Assembly: GCF_016860525.1 (NCBI RefSeq)
Contig: NZ_BNEA01000015.1
Location: forward strand, 1,116,001-1,180,000
DNA: 64,000 nucleotides
Direction: 5' to 3'
Source: Streptomyces rubradiris
GTDB taxonomy: Bacteria > Actinomycetota > Actinomycetes > Streptomycetales > Streptomycetaceae
In this document: in pieces, positions 16,735 to 26,824 of the stretch
Layout of the letters: each line of letters opens with the position of its first letter
Numbering within the stretch: the first letter of the stretch is position 1
Made by a program: the position numbers and the translations under genes
The notes under the pieces: generated by a model
What the model saw: only the letters and a program-made list of their open reading frames with translations
Database searches by the model: none
What the model was told of the DNA's origin: nothing

Positions 16735-16778
16735 TCACCGGCTTAGCGTTAACCGCTGTACCGATGTTCCCCGAGGCC
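16729..16778 (-). repeat. Right terminal inverted repeat of the Tn3-family element
   Basis: This is the inverted copy of 10618-10667 with one mismatch. The resolvase stop codon lies within it. Confidence 0.92.
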
Positions 16779-16864
16779 GGACTAGGGCTTTTGTGAGTTG
16801 AACGGGCCGGATCCTTGGGGGACGATCTTGACGCGAGCAGGACGAAACGCAGGAGGACACCAGG

Positions 16865-17344
16865 GTGTTTCACCGGATACGACGCCGTAAGCAGGACCCA
16901 TTCGTCATCGAGGCGCGGCGCCGGCACCAGGAGATGTGGGAGATGGCGCAGCGCATGCCCTGTCCCCCGGCGCCGGCGCCGCAGGCCGGTCCGGTTCCCC
17001 CGCAGTCACAGGTTGATGCGGGGGCGTCGGAGCCGGTGGCCGAGGTGGACGACTTCCTTCCCCCGGAGCTGCGGGTGCCCAGCCACGACCAGGTCGACGG
17101 GTGGATGATGCCGTGGCCGTGGCCTCTCGTCCTGGACGGCGAGGTCGTCACGTGCACCGGATGCGGCGCCTACCGGGACTGGATCATCATGGCCACCCGC
17201 GCCCAGATCTGGCTGCGCTGCCGCGCCGGTCACCAGCAGCAGGAGAGGCGTCTGGACGTCGCCTGGTTCAACCGGCACCCCGGGCCGGCCGCCGACAACA
17301 CGCTCCTTTCGTTCGAGGACTGCCTGCGCCATCTCGGCCACTGA
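16865..17344 (+). CDS. Hypothetical protein with CxxC motif
   Basis: The GTG at 16865 is preceded by AGGAGG, an excellent ribosome site. The 159-residue product has a basic start (MFHRIRRRKQDP), a Pro-rich linker, then TCTGCGAYRDW and LRCRAGH, which together could form a zinc ribbon, and ends with SFEDCLRHLGH. It resembles no family I can name. It lies just outside the right end of the Tn3-family element, so its natural upstream neighbours are probably the mobilisation genes before 10618. Confidence 0.65.
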   Translation: MFHRIRRRKQDPFVIEARRRHQEMWEMAQRMPCPPAPAPQAGPVPPQSQVDAGASEPVAEVDDFLPPELRVPSHDQVDGWMMPWPWPLVLDGEVVTCTGCGAYRDWIIMATRAQIWLRCRAGHQQQERRLDVAWFNRHPGPAADNTLLSFEDCLRHLGH

Positions 17345-17421
17345 CCCCTTACCCCTACCACCCCACCGGGCCCGCGGGCCCGCACTGCCCAACCGCCTCC
17401 CAGCACAAAAGGGGTCACCTC

Positions 17422-18117
17422 GTGCGCGTGCGCGTCACCACCACCGCCGCCGGCATCACCGCCGCCGCCCTCCTCGTCCTGCCCGCCTGCTCCTCCGACG
17501 CCGAAACGACACCTTCCGCCACGTCCTCCTCCGCCCGCGCCACCAGCCCGGCCGTGCCGGAGCCGGGCAGCAGCCCGCTGTCGTCAGCCGCGCTCACGGA
17601 GCGACTGCTCGCCGCCGGCGACCTGGGCAGCGGCTACACCCGCAAGCTCGAACGCGCCGAGCACAACGACGACGTCACCGTGCTCGGCTGCCCCGCCCTT
17701 GACGAACTCGGCGGCGACGCGGCCACCGGAGGATCACTCGACTTCCCCCGCCAGGCGACGACCGCCTTCACCTACGCCGGCGGCGACGACTCGGAAGTCT
17801 CCGAAGAGCTGTACAGCGACACCCCCGGCAAACTGTCCGACGGCATGGGGAGGATCTTCGACGCCATGACCGGATGCCCGAAGTACCAGATCCTCGTCGG
17901 CGGCTCCGCCATCGACATCGCCACCCGGAAGACGACTCCGCCCCACCTCGGTGACGAGCAGTGGAGCCAGCTGCTGACCTTCTCCGCCGGCGGACACGAC
18001 AGCGTGATGAAGCAGACCGCGATCCGCGACGGCAACGTCCTCGTCATCGTCTCCGGCTCCCCCGCCCTCGTCGACCGCCACCTCGACAAGGCCCTCGCCA
18101 AGGCCATATCGCGTTAG
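17422..18117 (+). CDS. Secreted lipoprotein
   Basis: The start is the GTG at 17422 because AAAAGGGG precedes it and the product then begins with a signal peptide, MRVRVTTTAAGITAAALLVLPAC, whose LPAC lipobox gives a lipidated cysteine at residue 23. The mature part is Ser/Thr-rich and then a folded domain (LLAAGDLGSGYTRK, TVLGCPALDEL, MTGCPKYQIL) like the many sensor- or PknH-type extracellular domains of actinobacterial lipoproteins. It is 231 residues long. The role is unknown. A strong hairpin terminator at 18167-18201 follows. Confidence 0.8.
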   Translation: MRVRVTTTAAGITAAALLVLPACSSDAETTPSATSSSARATSPAVPEPGSSPLSSAALTERLLAAGDLGSGYTRKLERAEHNDDVTVLGCPALDELGGDAATGGSLDFPRQATTAFTYAGGDDSEVSEELYSDTPGKLSDGMGRIFDAMTGCPKYQILVGGSAIDIATRKTTPPHLGDEQWSQLLTFSAGGHDSVMKQTAIRDGNVLVIVSGSPALVDRHLDKALAKAISR

Positions 18118-18166
18118 CGTCCGCCGTCGAGGCGCCGCCGACTGCCCGTTGCGTGCGGGTATGCCA

Positions 18167-18201
18167 GAAGCCCGGCCATCCCATCGGGATGGCCGGGCTT
18201 C
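18167..18201. terminator. Strong hairpin terminator
   Basis: Perfect 16-bp arms (GAAGCCCGGCCATCCC and complement) surround a 3-base loop. The stem core is identical to that of the longer palindrome at 19271-19324. Confidence 0.85.
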
Positions 18202-18233
18202 GCGGTTCCGGGCCGGCAGGCACGGCCGGGCGC

Positions 18234-18288
18234 GTCAGATGGCCGGCGCGCGCAGGAGCCGGTCCCGGGTGCTGTCCGGGAGCACCTG
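18234..18288 (-). pseudogene. Duplicated 3' end of the DUF317 gene
   Basis: These 55 bases match 19427-19481, the stop codon and last codons of the DUF317 gene, with one mismatch. With the related terminator beside each copy, this marks a duplicated gene end. Confidence 0.75.
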
Positions 18289-18311
18289 CTGGCCACCACT
18301 ACGGCGAGACG

Positions 18312-18359
18312 AGTGAATTATTCACTATCGCCCCTACACGTGGAACCCGAAGGGGCGAT
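18312..18359 (-). terminator. Palindrome and hairpin downstream of the small secreted-protein gene
   Basis: AGTGAATTATTCACT at 18312-18326 is an inverted repeat around one base, followed by ATCGCCCCT/AGGGGCGAT arms at 18327-18335 and 18351-18359. The minus-strand gene at 18410 ends just before them. Confidence 0.45.
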
Positions 18360-18409
18360 TGAAGCCTAGACACTTACGCCTTGTTCGCCCCGCATGAAGA
18401 GGACGGGGG

Positions 18410-18688
18410 CTACCCGAAGTAAGCGTACTGGACGGCACGCTCGGCGTGCTTCTTCTTTACGCCCAACTTCCGTAGGTTGCGCCTCGCATCATCCAAGTAC
18501 CAAAAGTCGCTGGCGGCCTTTTTGCAGTTCTTCTTCACTTTCGGGCCGATGACGTAGCCCTTCGAATACAGGTAGTTCACACATTGCGACGTGTTCGCCT
18601 GCGCGGGCGCAGCGACGGCAACGGGCACTACCACTACTGAGACAGCGAGACCACTCGCCACTGCAATGCGCTGAAGTCTACGCTTCAT
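18410..18688 (-). CDS. Small secreted protein, Cys-containing
   Basis: The ATG at 18688 follows GGGGGAA. The 92-residue product has a typical signal peptide (MKRRLQRIAVASGLAVSVVV ... APAQA, cleavage near residue 31). The mature 60 residues are basic and aromatic, contain two cysteines (SQCVNYLYSKGYV, KKNCKKAASDFWYLDDAR) and end KKHAERAVQYAYFG. The base composition is clearly more A/T-rich than the neighbouring genes, suggesting recent acquisition. The function is unknown; a secreted toxin-like or developmental peptide are possibilities only. Confidence 0.72.
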   Translation of the reverse strand: MKRRLQRIAVASGLAVSVVVVPVAVAAPAQANTSQCVNYLYSKGYVIGPKVKKNCKKAASDFWYLDDARRNLRKLGVKKKHAERAVQYAYFG

Positions 18689-19270
18689 GTTCGTTCCCCC
18701 TCTGGCCTGGGGACATGCTTTGCCCCCGCCTTGGCATGTCGCTAATGACAGTAGGTACAGGGCCCGAACTTGTGTAGAGCAGTTTCGGCCCTATCAATCC
18801 TCTGCAGGCTGTACAGATGTGTGCCTGTTCCAGCACATGAGGGACGGTCTCTTCGGTCACACTTCCGGGGCTGCGATGATGACCGTGATGTTGTGCCCAA
18901 CAGGGGGTGGTGTCACGTGCGCTGTGATCGTGATCGGCCTCGGCGCCGGGAGCAGTCCATGCCGAAGGACCAGTCAGGCGTGGCGAGGCTAAGGGTGACG
19001 GCGCAGCCGACGCGAACTGATGCTTTCCTCAGGATGCTCGGGCGATCACGGCTATCCGGTTGCCGGGATCACGGAAAACCGTGACCGCTCACCCGAACGG
19101 ATGGCCGTATTTCGGCCAGCAACGGCAGCGAAAGCTGGCATGAAGACCACCCATCCCGCCACGAGCAGGTACCGACAACCGATTGCTCCCGGCAGATCGC
19201 GGGGGGGCTGTGAGGAGTCAAAAAGGCTACCCTGCCGCTGCTACGCCATGCCAGCCTTGGCGATGTCCAC
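18689..19270. other. Gene-free stretch
   Basis: No ORF with plausible start, ribosome site and codon usage was found here. It includes the upstream region of the secreted-protein gene and ends at a long palindrome. Confidence 0.4.
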
Positions 19271-19324
19271 CGAACATGGTGAAGCCCGGCCATCCCATGG
19301 GATGGCCGGGCTTCACCATGTTCG
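19271..19324. terminator. 54-bp perfect palindrome
   Basis: The two halves, beginning CGAACATGGTGAAGCCCGGC, are exact reverse complements with no loop bases. It lies about 100 bases after the DUF317 stop and probably ends its transcript. Confidence 0.8.
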
Positions 19325-19427
19325 GCAGGCAAAGGTGGCTGGGCAACCATGTCGTGTTCGGACTCGCGACGGCCCCGGCCCTTCAGGGTTACGGCCGCCT
19401 GCGCACCGCCTGCGCGGGCCCGGGCCG

Positions 19428-20240
19428 TCAGATGGCCGGCGCGCGCAGGAGCCGGTCCCGGGTGCTCTCCGGGAGCACCTGGCGCAGGACCGGTGCGGTG
19501 GAGCTGACCGAGCGGGCGAAGGCCGCGACCAGGTCGTCGGGGACGCTGGAGCTGAAGGATGCCGCCCACAGGCACCGCCCGCCGAGCACCGGCTCGGACC
19601 ACGCCTGCCACCCGTCCAGCTCCTCCCCCACCTTGCGGGTGAGGGTCTGCGGGTCGCCGTCCTGGATGAGGGGCGGCACCGTGCCGTAGCTGATGTGGGT
19701 GGTGAAGGTCGCGTCCATCGCCCCTGCCTGCGGCTGGTCGATGTCGAGAAGCCACCCGTGCCCGGTAACCGCCTCAAGGACCAGCTCCCTACCGCCGGAC
19801 GGCGCTGCGGGGTGCCGGCGTGCGTCGAGCGCGACGAGGAAGTCGGCGACGGCCTCCCCGGGGACATCGGGGGTGAAGTACGCGGACCACTGCGCGAGCG
19901 GACTGCCCGTGTCCGCTCGGGCCGATACATGCCAGGCGATCGGCAGATCCCCCAGCAGGAACGGCTCGTCCGCCAGGACCCACTGGGCCCACCGGAGGGT
20001 GTCGGGGCTCAGGTGCAGGACGGTGCTGCGCACAACCTGCCGGTTCTCCGGTTCCTCGTCCGGCTCCTGCCGGCCGCGGACCATCGTCAGGCTCGTCCAG
20101 CCCAGAGTGGAGAGGGTGTCGGCGACGGTGTCGTAGAGGCGGCCGTCGTCGCCGGCCAGGTGGCGGGGGCCGACCCAGCAGGCCGCCGGGAACTGGTCGT
20201 GGGCGGCGGGGTCGAGCGGGACGTCGGGGTTCAGGGGCAC
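19428..20240 (-). CDS. DUF317-family protein
   Basis: The 270-residue product matches the layout of DUF317 proteins, which are nearly confined to Streptomyces and its conjugative elements: an opening segment (FPAACWVGPRHLAGD), a middle with WQAYF-like motif (LAQWSAYFTPDVPGEAVADF), a second repeat-like half (AGAMDATFTTHISYGTVPP, GWQAWSEPVLGG, WAASFSSSVPDDLVAAF). The molecular role is unknown. It follows the 97-residue gene at 20259-20552 by 18 bases, so they form an operon. Two further DUF317 genes lie at 37281 and 38176. Confidence 0.8.
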   Translation of the reverse strand: MPLNPDVPLDPAAHDQFPAACWVGPRHLAGDDGRLYDTVADTLSTLGWTSLTMVRGRQEPDEEPENRQVVRSTVLHLSPDTLRWAQWVLADEPFLLGDLPIAWHVSARADTGSPLAQWSAYFTPDVPGEAVADFLVALDARRHPAAPSGGRELVLEAVTGHGWLLDIDQPQAGAMDATFTTHISYGTVPPLIQDGDPQTLTRKVGEELDGWQAWSEPVLGGRCLWAASFSSSVPDDLVAAFARSVSSTAPVLRQVLPESTRDRLLRAPAI

Positions 20241-20258
20241 CTCCAGGGGTGAGGGGAT

Positions 20259-20552
20259 TTACTGGCCGCCGCGGGCGGTGCGGCGGGCACGACGCGGTGG
20301 GGGCTGAACGGGAGACTGCCAGGCCAGTTTCACGGCGACCTCGGGCGGCAGGGCACCGAGCTGGCTGTGCTCATCACCTCCCTCGGCGAGATAGACGACC
20401 GTCTTCCCGGTCGCGTCCATGGCCTGGATGACCTGAGCGAGCCGGTGCTCCATCGGGAAGAAGGGATTCAGCGCCTGCCGAACCGGAGCATCACGCTCAC
20501 AGGCGGACAGCAGGTCGATGAGATCCTGGACGGTCATTTCCGCGGACGACAC
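20259..20552 (-). CDS. Hypothetical protein upstream of DUF317 gene
   Basis: The start at GTG 20552 is chosen because GAGGAGG lies immediately upstream. The 97-residue product begins MSSAEMTVQDLIDLLSACER and continues VIQAMDATGKTVVYLAEGGD, LPPEVAVKLAW, then a Pro/Arg-rich tail. Its single compact domain is not recognised. It is probably co-transcribed with the DUF317 gene. Confidence 0.65.
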   Translation of the reverse strand: MSSAEMTVQDLIDLLSACERDAPVRQALNPFFPMEHRLAQVIQAMDATGKTVVYLAEGGDEHSQLGALPPEVAVKLAWQSPVQPPPRRARRTARGGQ

Positions 20553-21003
20553 GGAAGCCTCCTCAAGAGGGAAAGCGGCGGATACGACGCTCGGCCAGAT
20601 GAACCGTCGGTCAAACAGGAAGGCGCCTGCACGGAGCGGAGCACGGCGCGGAGACAACGCCCTCCGCAGTCTCGGCCTCGAAGGCCATCCACTCCCCGAC
20701 CCGACCGCGGTGGCATGCCGCCCTCTGCGGCTGACGTCGGGCGCCGATAGCCTTCCTGACCTGGGCTTTTCCGGGGAGGTCGTCTACCTTGACATGCCCC
20801 GGACGCGTTGGCCAGTCTTTCGCGGATCTTTCCTGTCTGCCCCGGGCGAACTGCTGTACACCGCCGTTGTCGGCGGAGCGGAGTGCCACTGGTGGCGGAC
20901 TCCGCCACCAGCGCGCTCGGACCCTACGCCGTGATCGCTTCGGCGAACGAGAACGTGCTCTTTCGGCGCGCGGTGCGGGTGAGGGGCGCGTAGAGGTAGA
21001 AGT
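20553..21003. other. Intergenic region with terminator-like palindrome
   Basis: No supported gene. TGGTGGCGGA and TCCGCCACCA form a perfect inverted repeat at 20890-20910. The end of the stretch supplies the ribosome site GAGGTAGAA for the ligase gene. Confidence 0.4.
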
Positions 21004-22026
21004 GTGTCCCTGACTCCTCCCATCGAGCCAATGCTTGCTGAGGCCCGGCGGCAGCTGCCGCCGGCCAATGCCCTGCCCGGAGGCATCGTCGCGGAACAGA
21101 AGCCCGACGGGTTCCGTGCCATCGTCTTCGCCCGGCGTGATCTGGTGATGGTGCAGTCTCGCCAGGGCGCGGACCTGACCTCGGCGTTTCCCGATATCGC
21201 CCGGGCGGCCAGGGCCCTCGGGGACAGCCTCGTCCTGGACGGTGAGTTGGTCGTCCACCGTCAGGGGAGGTTGGACTTCGCCGCACTCCAGCGCCGCGCC
21301 CGTCGCCGAGGCCGCAGCGCCGGGCAGGCCGCCGCGGCGGACCCCGCCTACCTGATCGCCTTCGACGTACTGGAATCGGACGGCACCAACCTGATGCCGC
21401 TGCCCTACCGGGACCGGCGCGCTCGGCTCGAATCCCTTTTCGCCACCGGAGCGCTCGACTCGCCCTTCACGCTGTGTCCCGCCACGACCGACTGTGCAAT
21501 GGCGCAGGACTGGCTCGACCCGGCCTGGGGAAGCGCAGGCATCGAAGGTGTGGTGCTCAAGGGCCTGAGTCAGCCTTATCTGCCGGGGAAGAGGTCGTGG
21601 ATCAAGGTGCGCTCCCAAGCCACCGCGGAAGCGGTCATCGGTGGGGTCACCGGCTCTCTGGCGGCGCCGCTGGCCCTGTTGCTGGGACGGTACGACGCCT
21701 CCGACGACCTCCGGCTGGTCGCACGAACGACGCCCCTGGCCGCCAGCGTCCGGCGCGAGCTGACCGAGTGTCTGACGCCGGCCACACCGGATCACCCCTG
21801 GGCCAGCCGCCGCTTCTCCGTCGGCTGGGGGACCCGCGGAGAGCTGATGCACGACCCCGTGACGCCGGAGCTGGTGGCGGAATTCCTCGCGGACACAGCC
21901 GTGGACGCGGGGCACTACCGCCACCCTGTCCGTTTCATCAGGATCCGGGCGGAGATGCATCCAATGCAAGTGCCGAGGTTCGAAGAATCCGGTGAAGTCC
22001 CTGGTGGGGGCGATCCGAACATATAG
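21004..22026 (+). CDS. ATP-dependent DNA ligase
   Basis: The 340-residue protein has the nucleotidyl-transferase motifs in order: motif I EQKPDGFR with adenylated lysine K33, motif III DGELVV with E81, motif IV EGVVLK with E181 and K186, and motif V WIKVR from residue 199. A C-terminal OB-like region follows (LALLLGRYDASDDLRLV, HPVRFIRIR). It would seal nicks using ATP. Compact actinobacterial ligases of this kind act in repair and end joining, often with Ku and LigD modules, none of which is adjacent. GTG start with GAGGTAGAA upstream. Confidence 0.88.
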   Translation: MSLTPPIEPMLAEARRQLPPANALPGGIVAEQKPDGFRAIVFARRDLVMVQSRQGADLTSAFPDIARAARALGDSLVLDGELVVHRQGRLDFAALQRRARRRGRSAGQAAAADPAYLIAFDVLESDGTNLMPLPYRDRRARLESLFATGALDSPFTLCPATTDCAMAQDWLDPAWGSAGIEGVVLKGLSQPYLPGKRSWIKVRSQATAEAVIGGVTGSLAAPLALLLGRYDASDDLRLVARTTPLAASVRRELTECLTPATPDHPWASRRFSVGWGTRGELMHDPVTPELVAEFLADTAVDAGHYRHPVRFIRIRAEMHPMQVPRFEESGEVPGGGDPNI

Positions 22027-22071
22027 CGATTACGGCGTTGAGGTGGTCTTCGGCCTGATCAACCGATGTGA

Positions 22072-22523
<452 letters not shown>

Positions 22524-22600
22524 GATCGGGTGACCGGTGAGAAGCAGTCCAGCAGTTGGCACCGGCGAGGCCGAATGAGCTGGTGATGAGGGCCAGCCGA

Positions 22601-22640
22601 GGCAGCCTGGTGGTCACCGTTACCGAGGTCCCAGGCTGCC
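22601..22640. terminator. Hairpin between trxB relic and reductase gene
   Basis: GGCAGCCTGG at 22601-22610 pairs with CCAGGCTGCC at 22631-22640. It lies 16 bases beyond the end of the minus-strand reductase gene. Confidence 0.55.
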
Positions 22641-22655
22641 ATCTGGCCTGGTTGC

Positions 22656-23507
22656 TCAGGCGTCCAGGCGGCGCTTGGCGAGCCAGGCGACCATCTCGGG
22701 GTCGTGGTGGTCGAAGAACAGGGTCGTGTTGGTGTCGAGGGCGGCGATCTGTGCCATCTGGTCGTCGGTGAGCTGGAAGTCGAAGACGTCGAGGTTCTGG
22801 GCCATGCGCTCGAAACGTACCGACTTGGGGATGGTGATGATGCTGCGCTGGATGAGCCAGCGCAGGACGACCTGGGCGGCGGACTTGTCGTACGTCTTGC
22901 CGATCTGGGTGAGGACGGGGTGGGTGAACAGGTCGTTCTTGCCTTCGGCGAAGCCGCCCCAGGACTGGTGCTGCACCCCGTGCTCGCGCATGAGGTCGTG
23001 GTCGGCGGTGCGCTGGAAGAAGGGGTGGGTCTCGATCTGGTTGACCTGCGGGGTGATCTCGTTGTTGAGGATCAGGTCCAGGAGCCGGTCGGGGTAGAAG
23101 TTGGACACGCCGATCGCCCGGGTCAGGCCCTCGCGGTGGGCGGCCTCCATGGCGCGCCACTGGCCGTAGACGTCTCCGTAGGGCTGGTGCATCAGGTACA
23201 GGTCGACGTGGTCCAGGCCGAGCTTGGCCAGGGACGTCTCCAGTGCGCGGCGGGTGTTCTGCTCGGCGGGGGCGTCCTGGACCCACAGCTTGGTGGTGAC
23301 GAACAGTTCCTCGCGCGGGATGCCGCTGGCCTTGATGGCGCGGCCGACGGCTTCCTCGTTCTCGTAGGCGGCCGCGGTGTCCAGCAGCCGGTAGCCGGCT
23401 GCGAGGGCGTCGGTGACGGCCTGCTCGGTCTCTTCGGCTGGGATCTGGAAGACGCCGAAGCCGAGGATCGGCATCTGCACGCCGTTGTTGAGGGTGACGG
23501 TCTGCAT
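22656..23507 (-). CDS. Aldo/keto reductase (AKR5-like)
   Basis: The 283-residue product starts [20 protein letters not shown] at ATG 23507 with GGAAG upstream. The catalytic tetrad is complete: D43 and Y48 ([12 protein letters not shown]), K73 (TTKLW), H107 (LMHQPYG). The C-terminal NADPH-binding [19 protein letters not shown] is present. It would reduce aldehydes or ketones, possibly 2,5-diketogluconate-like substrates, with NADPH. It is second in a minus-strand row with another reductase and an SDR. Confidence 0.9.
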   Translation of the reverse strand: MQTVTLNNGVQMPILGFGVFQIPAEETEQAVTDALAAGYRLLDTAAAYENEEAVGRAIKASGIPREELFVTTKLWVQDAPAEQNTRRALETSLAKLGLDHVDLYLMHQPYGDVYGQWRAMEAAHREGLTRAIGVSNFYPDRLLDLILNNEITPQVNQIETHPFFQRTADHDLMREHGVQHQSWGGFAEGKNDLFTHPVLTQIGKTYDKSAAQVVLRWLIQRSIITIPKSVRFERMAQNLDVFDFQLTDDQMAQIAALDTNTTLFFDHHDPEMVAWLAKRRLDA

Positions 23508-23563
23508 GGTGATCTTCCTTGTCGCTGATATGCGTGGGGGGTGAGGGGATCGGATGATGGGGA

Positions 23564-24541
<978 letters not shown>

Positions 24542-24683
24542 CTGCTCTCCTTCGGATGTTGTCCTTGCCAGCGGCGTTCACTTGGGTCAGCCCGCTCATG
24601 AACGCCATGACGCATGGCCGGCTGCTTCCTGCTGCTTGCGGCAGGACAAGCGGCTTCTGCGGTCGCCCGCGGCGAAATTGAGC

Positions 24684-25418
24684 TCAGAGTGCCTGGTCGG
24701 CGGGGCGGAGCAGGATCTCGTTGATGGCCAGGTGGCGGGGGCGCTGGAGGGCGAAGGTGATGACCTCGGCGACGTCTTCGGCGGTGACCTGGGCGACGTC
24801 GTAGAGCTGCTGGGCGCCCTGGCGGGTGGCTTCGTGGGTGATGTGGGTGGGCAGCTCGGTGGCGACGACGCCGGGCTCGATCACGGTGACGCGGACGTCG
24901 GGCAGCAGTTCCTTGCGCAGCGACTCCGACCAGCCGTTGATGCCGAACTTCGTGGCCGCGTACACACCGCTGCCGACGTTCGCGACCCGGCCGGCGACGG
25001 AGGAGATGTTGATCAGGTCGCCGCCGCCGTCCTTGAGCTGGTCGAGGAACACCTCGGTCGCCGTGATCGCTCCGAGCAGGTTGACCTCGATCATCTTGCG
25101 GTAGTCCTCGCGCTGCTCGGCCGAGAACGGGCCCAGCAGCATGACGCCGGCGTTGTTGACCAGCACGTCCGTGCCGCCGAACTCCTGCTTCACCTGTCCG
25201 GCCGCCGCCAGCAGGGCGTCGCGGTCGGTGACGTCCGCGGAGATTGCCATCGCGCCGTCGCCGAGCTCGTCAGCCAGGGCCTTGATGCGGTCGGTGCGGC
25301 GGGCGAGCAGCGCGACACGGTAGCACGCGGCGTGCAGAGCCCGGGCGGTCGCGGCGCCGATGCCGGAGGAGGCCCCCGTGATGACGGCAACGCGCCCCTG
25401 AGTGTGGTCCTGGCTCAT
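24684..25418 (-). CDS. Short-chain dehydrogenase/reductase
   Basis: The 244-residue protein is a classical SDR: TGASSGIG at residues 14-21 binds the nucleotide, NNAG at 88-91, catalytic S140, Y153 and K157 (SGVYAATKFG). The substrate is unknown. It is first in the minus-strand redox row and is divergent from the MmyB-type regulator at 25612, a pairing common in Streptomyces in which the regulator controls the SDR. Confidence 0.92.
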   Translation of the reverse strand: MSQDHTQGRVAVITGASSGIGAATARALHAACYRVALLARRTDRIKALADELGDGAMAISADVTDRDALLAAAGQVKQEFGGTDVLVNNAGVMLLGPFSAEQREDYRKMIEVNLLGAITATEVFLDQLKDGGGDLINISSVAGRVANVGSGVYAATKFGINGWSESLRKELLPDVRVTVIEPGVVATELPTHITHEATRQGAQQLYDVAQVTAEDVAEVITFALQRPRHLAINEILLRPADQAL

Positions 25419-25611
25419 AAAGATTTCCTGTCCTTAGCGGTCACTTAGCGTGGTCGGGTATCTACCTGTGACTGATGCTCGGCGGTCCGAAAGGTCCGGA
25501 TCACCCCGACACAGCCATTCCAGCACCGGCCCGGACAGGGGGCGAGGGACCGCTTATACGTGTACTGGCAGTCACTCCTTCAGCAGTCGATCCGGCCGTA
25601 CCGTGGAATCC
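25419..25611. promoter_or_regulatory. Divergent promoter region, SDR and regulator
   Basis: These 193 bases separate the start of the SDR gene from the start of the regulator gene and must contain both promoters. TTAGCGGTCACTTAGCG holds a short direct repeat. No box could be assigned firmly. Confidence 0.4.
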
Positions 25612-26517
25612 ATGGACCACCAGGCCGAGGTGCGGGACTTCCTGCGCACACGACGTGACCGCATCACCCCCGAGCAGGCAGGGATCGTCGGCGGCGGACG
25701 CCGGCGCCTGCCGGGCCTGCGCCGCGAGGAAGTCGCCATGCTCGCCGGGATGAGCAGCGACTACTACGCCAAGATGGAACGCGGCAACCTCGCCGGCGTC
25801 TCCCCCGAAGTCCTCGACGCCCTCGCCCGCGCGCTACGCCTCGATGACGCAGAGACCGAGCACCTGCACGACCTCGCCCGGGCCGCGAACTCCACACCGG
25901 CCCGACGCCGCTCCCGCCCCGCACCCTCGACGATCCGCCCCTCACTCCAGCGATTCCTCGACGCGATCACCGGAGCACCCGCCTGGATCGTCAACCAGCG
26001 GGCCGACATCATCGCCCTCAACCCCCTCGGCCGCGCCCTGCTCACCCCCCTGCTCCACGACCCGGACGCCCGCAACAACACCGCGCGGTTCATCTTCCTC
26101 AGCACCGCCGCCCGCACCTTCTACCCGCAGTGGGAACACGCCGCGGACGCCGCCGCCGCGAACTTGCGCACAGCGGCCGGCCGCAACCCCCGCGACACAC
26201 ACCTGACCGACCTCATCGGCGAGCTCGTCACCCGCAGCAACGCCTTCAGCAGCCGCTGGTCGGCCCACGACGTTCGCCTCCACACCACCGGCACCAAGCA
26301 CATCCACCACCCCGACGTCGGCGACCTTGAATTCACCTACGAGGCCATGAACCTCCCCGACCACCCCGGATGGACGATGTTCGCCTACACCAGCGCCGCC
26401 GGGTCCCCGACCGAAGAACGCATCCGGCTCCTCGGCAGCCTCGCCTCCACGCCCTCCTCCGAGACACAGTCCTCAGTAACCGGGAACGACTCAAACGGCC
26501 TGCAGGCCCGCCAGTGA
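25612..26517 (+). CDS. XRE-family regulator with MmyB-like domain
   Basis: The ATG at 25612 gives a 301-residue protein. The N-terminal helix-turn-helix contains the family's typical GLRREEVAMLAGMSSDYYAKMERGN, followed by SPEVLDALARALRLDDAE. The C-terminal MmyB-like domain includes WIVNQRADIIALNPLGRAL, FIFLSTAARTFYPQWEHAAD and WSAHDVRLHTTGTKHIHHP, and would bind a small hydrophobic ligand. Regulators of this class typically repress a divergent oxidoreductase gene, here the SDR at 25418. Confidence 0.9.
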   Translation: MDHQAEVRDFLRTRRDRITPEQAGIVGGGRRRLPGLRREEVAMLAGMSSDYYAKMERGNLAGVSPEVLDALARALRLDDAETEHLHDLARAANSTPARRRSRPAPSTIRPSLQRFLDAITGAPAWIVNQRADIIALNPLGRALLTPLLHDPDARNNTARFIFLSTAARTFYPQWEHAADAAAANLRTAAGRNPRDTHLTDLIGELVTRSNAFSSRWSAHDVRLHTTGTKHIHHPDVGDLEFTYEAMNLPDHPGWTMFAYTSAAGSPTEERIRLLGSLASTPSSETQSSVTGNDSNGLQARQ

Positions 26518-26566
26518 CAACAAGCCTGCCTCTGCGACAACTATCGTGCGTCGGCTCAGCCCAACG

Positions 26567-26824
26567 TCAGGGTGTCCTCGTTCTCGCCGCCCGTGCCTAC
26601 ACGGGCGCTGGCCCCTGGGTCACCACGGAGTCAAACGGCCACCAGAAGGTGAACTCACCCTCACCCAGCGCACCGTCAACCGAGCCCTAACCGCAGCGCG
26701 GGTACCGGTCGAACGAGGCGTGGCACGGTTGAAGTCCTGGCAGATCTTCCAAAGATCCCGTATCAGCCCGAACCGCATGACCGTCATCGCCAAAGCCGTC
26801 CTTACCCTGGAGCGGCAACGTTGA
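26567..26824 (+). pseudogene. IS transposase relic (C-terminal fragment)
   Basis: The end of a DDE-type IS transposase is recognisable: RAYTGAGPWVTT in one frame, then KRPPEGELTLTQRTVNRALT, VERGVARLKSWQIF and NRMTVIAKAVLTLERQR in another. A frameshift lies near 26620 and the N-terminal half is absent. The 26825-27091 stretch after it shows no gene. Confidence 0.7.

Larger units (their letters stand above)
10618..16778 (+). mobile_element. Complete Tn3-family transposon with amidase/GcvH cargo
   Basis: Terminal inverted repeats of 50 bp at 10618-10667 and 16729-16778 match with one mismatch; both begin GGCCTCGGGGAACATCGG. Inside, all on the plus strand, are tnpA, a nitrilase-superfamily gene, a gcvH homologue and a serine resolvase gene. 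No 5-bp target duplication is visible (ACTAC on the left, GGACT on the right), so the flanks may have rearranged since insertion. Confidence 0.9.
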
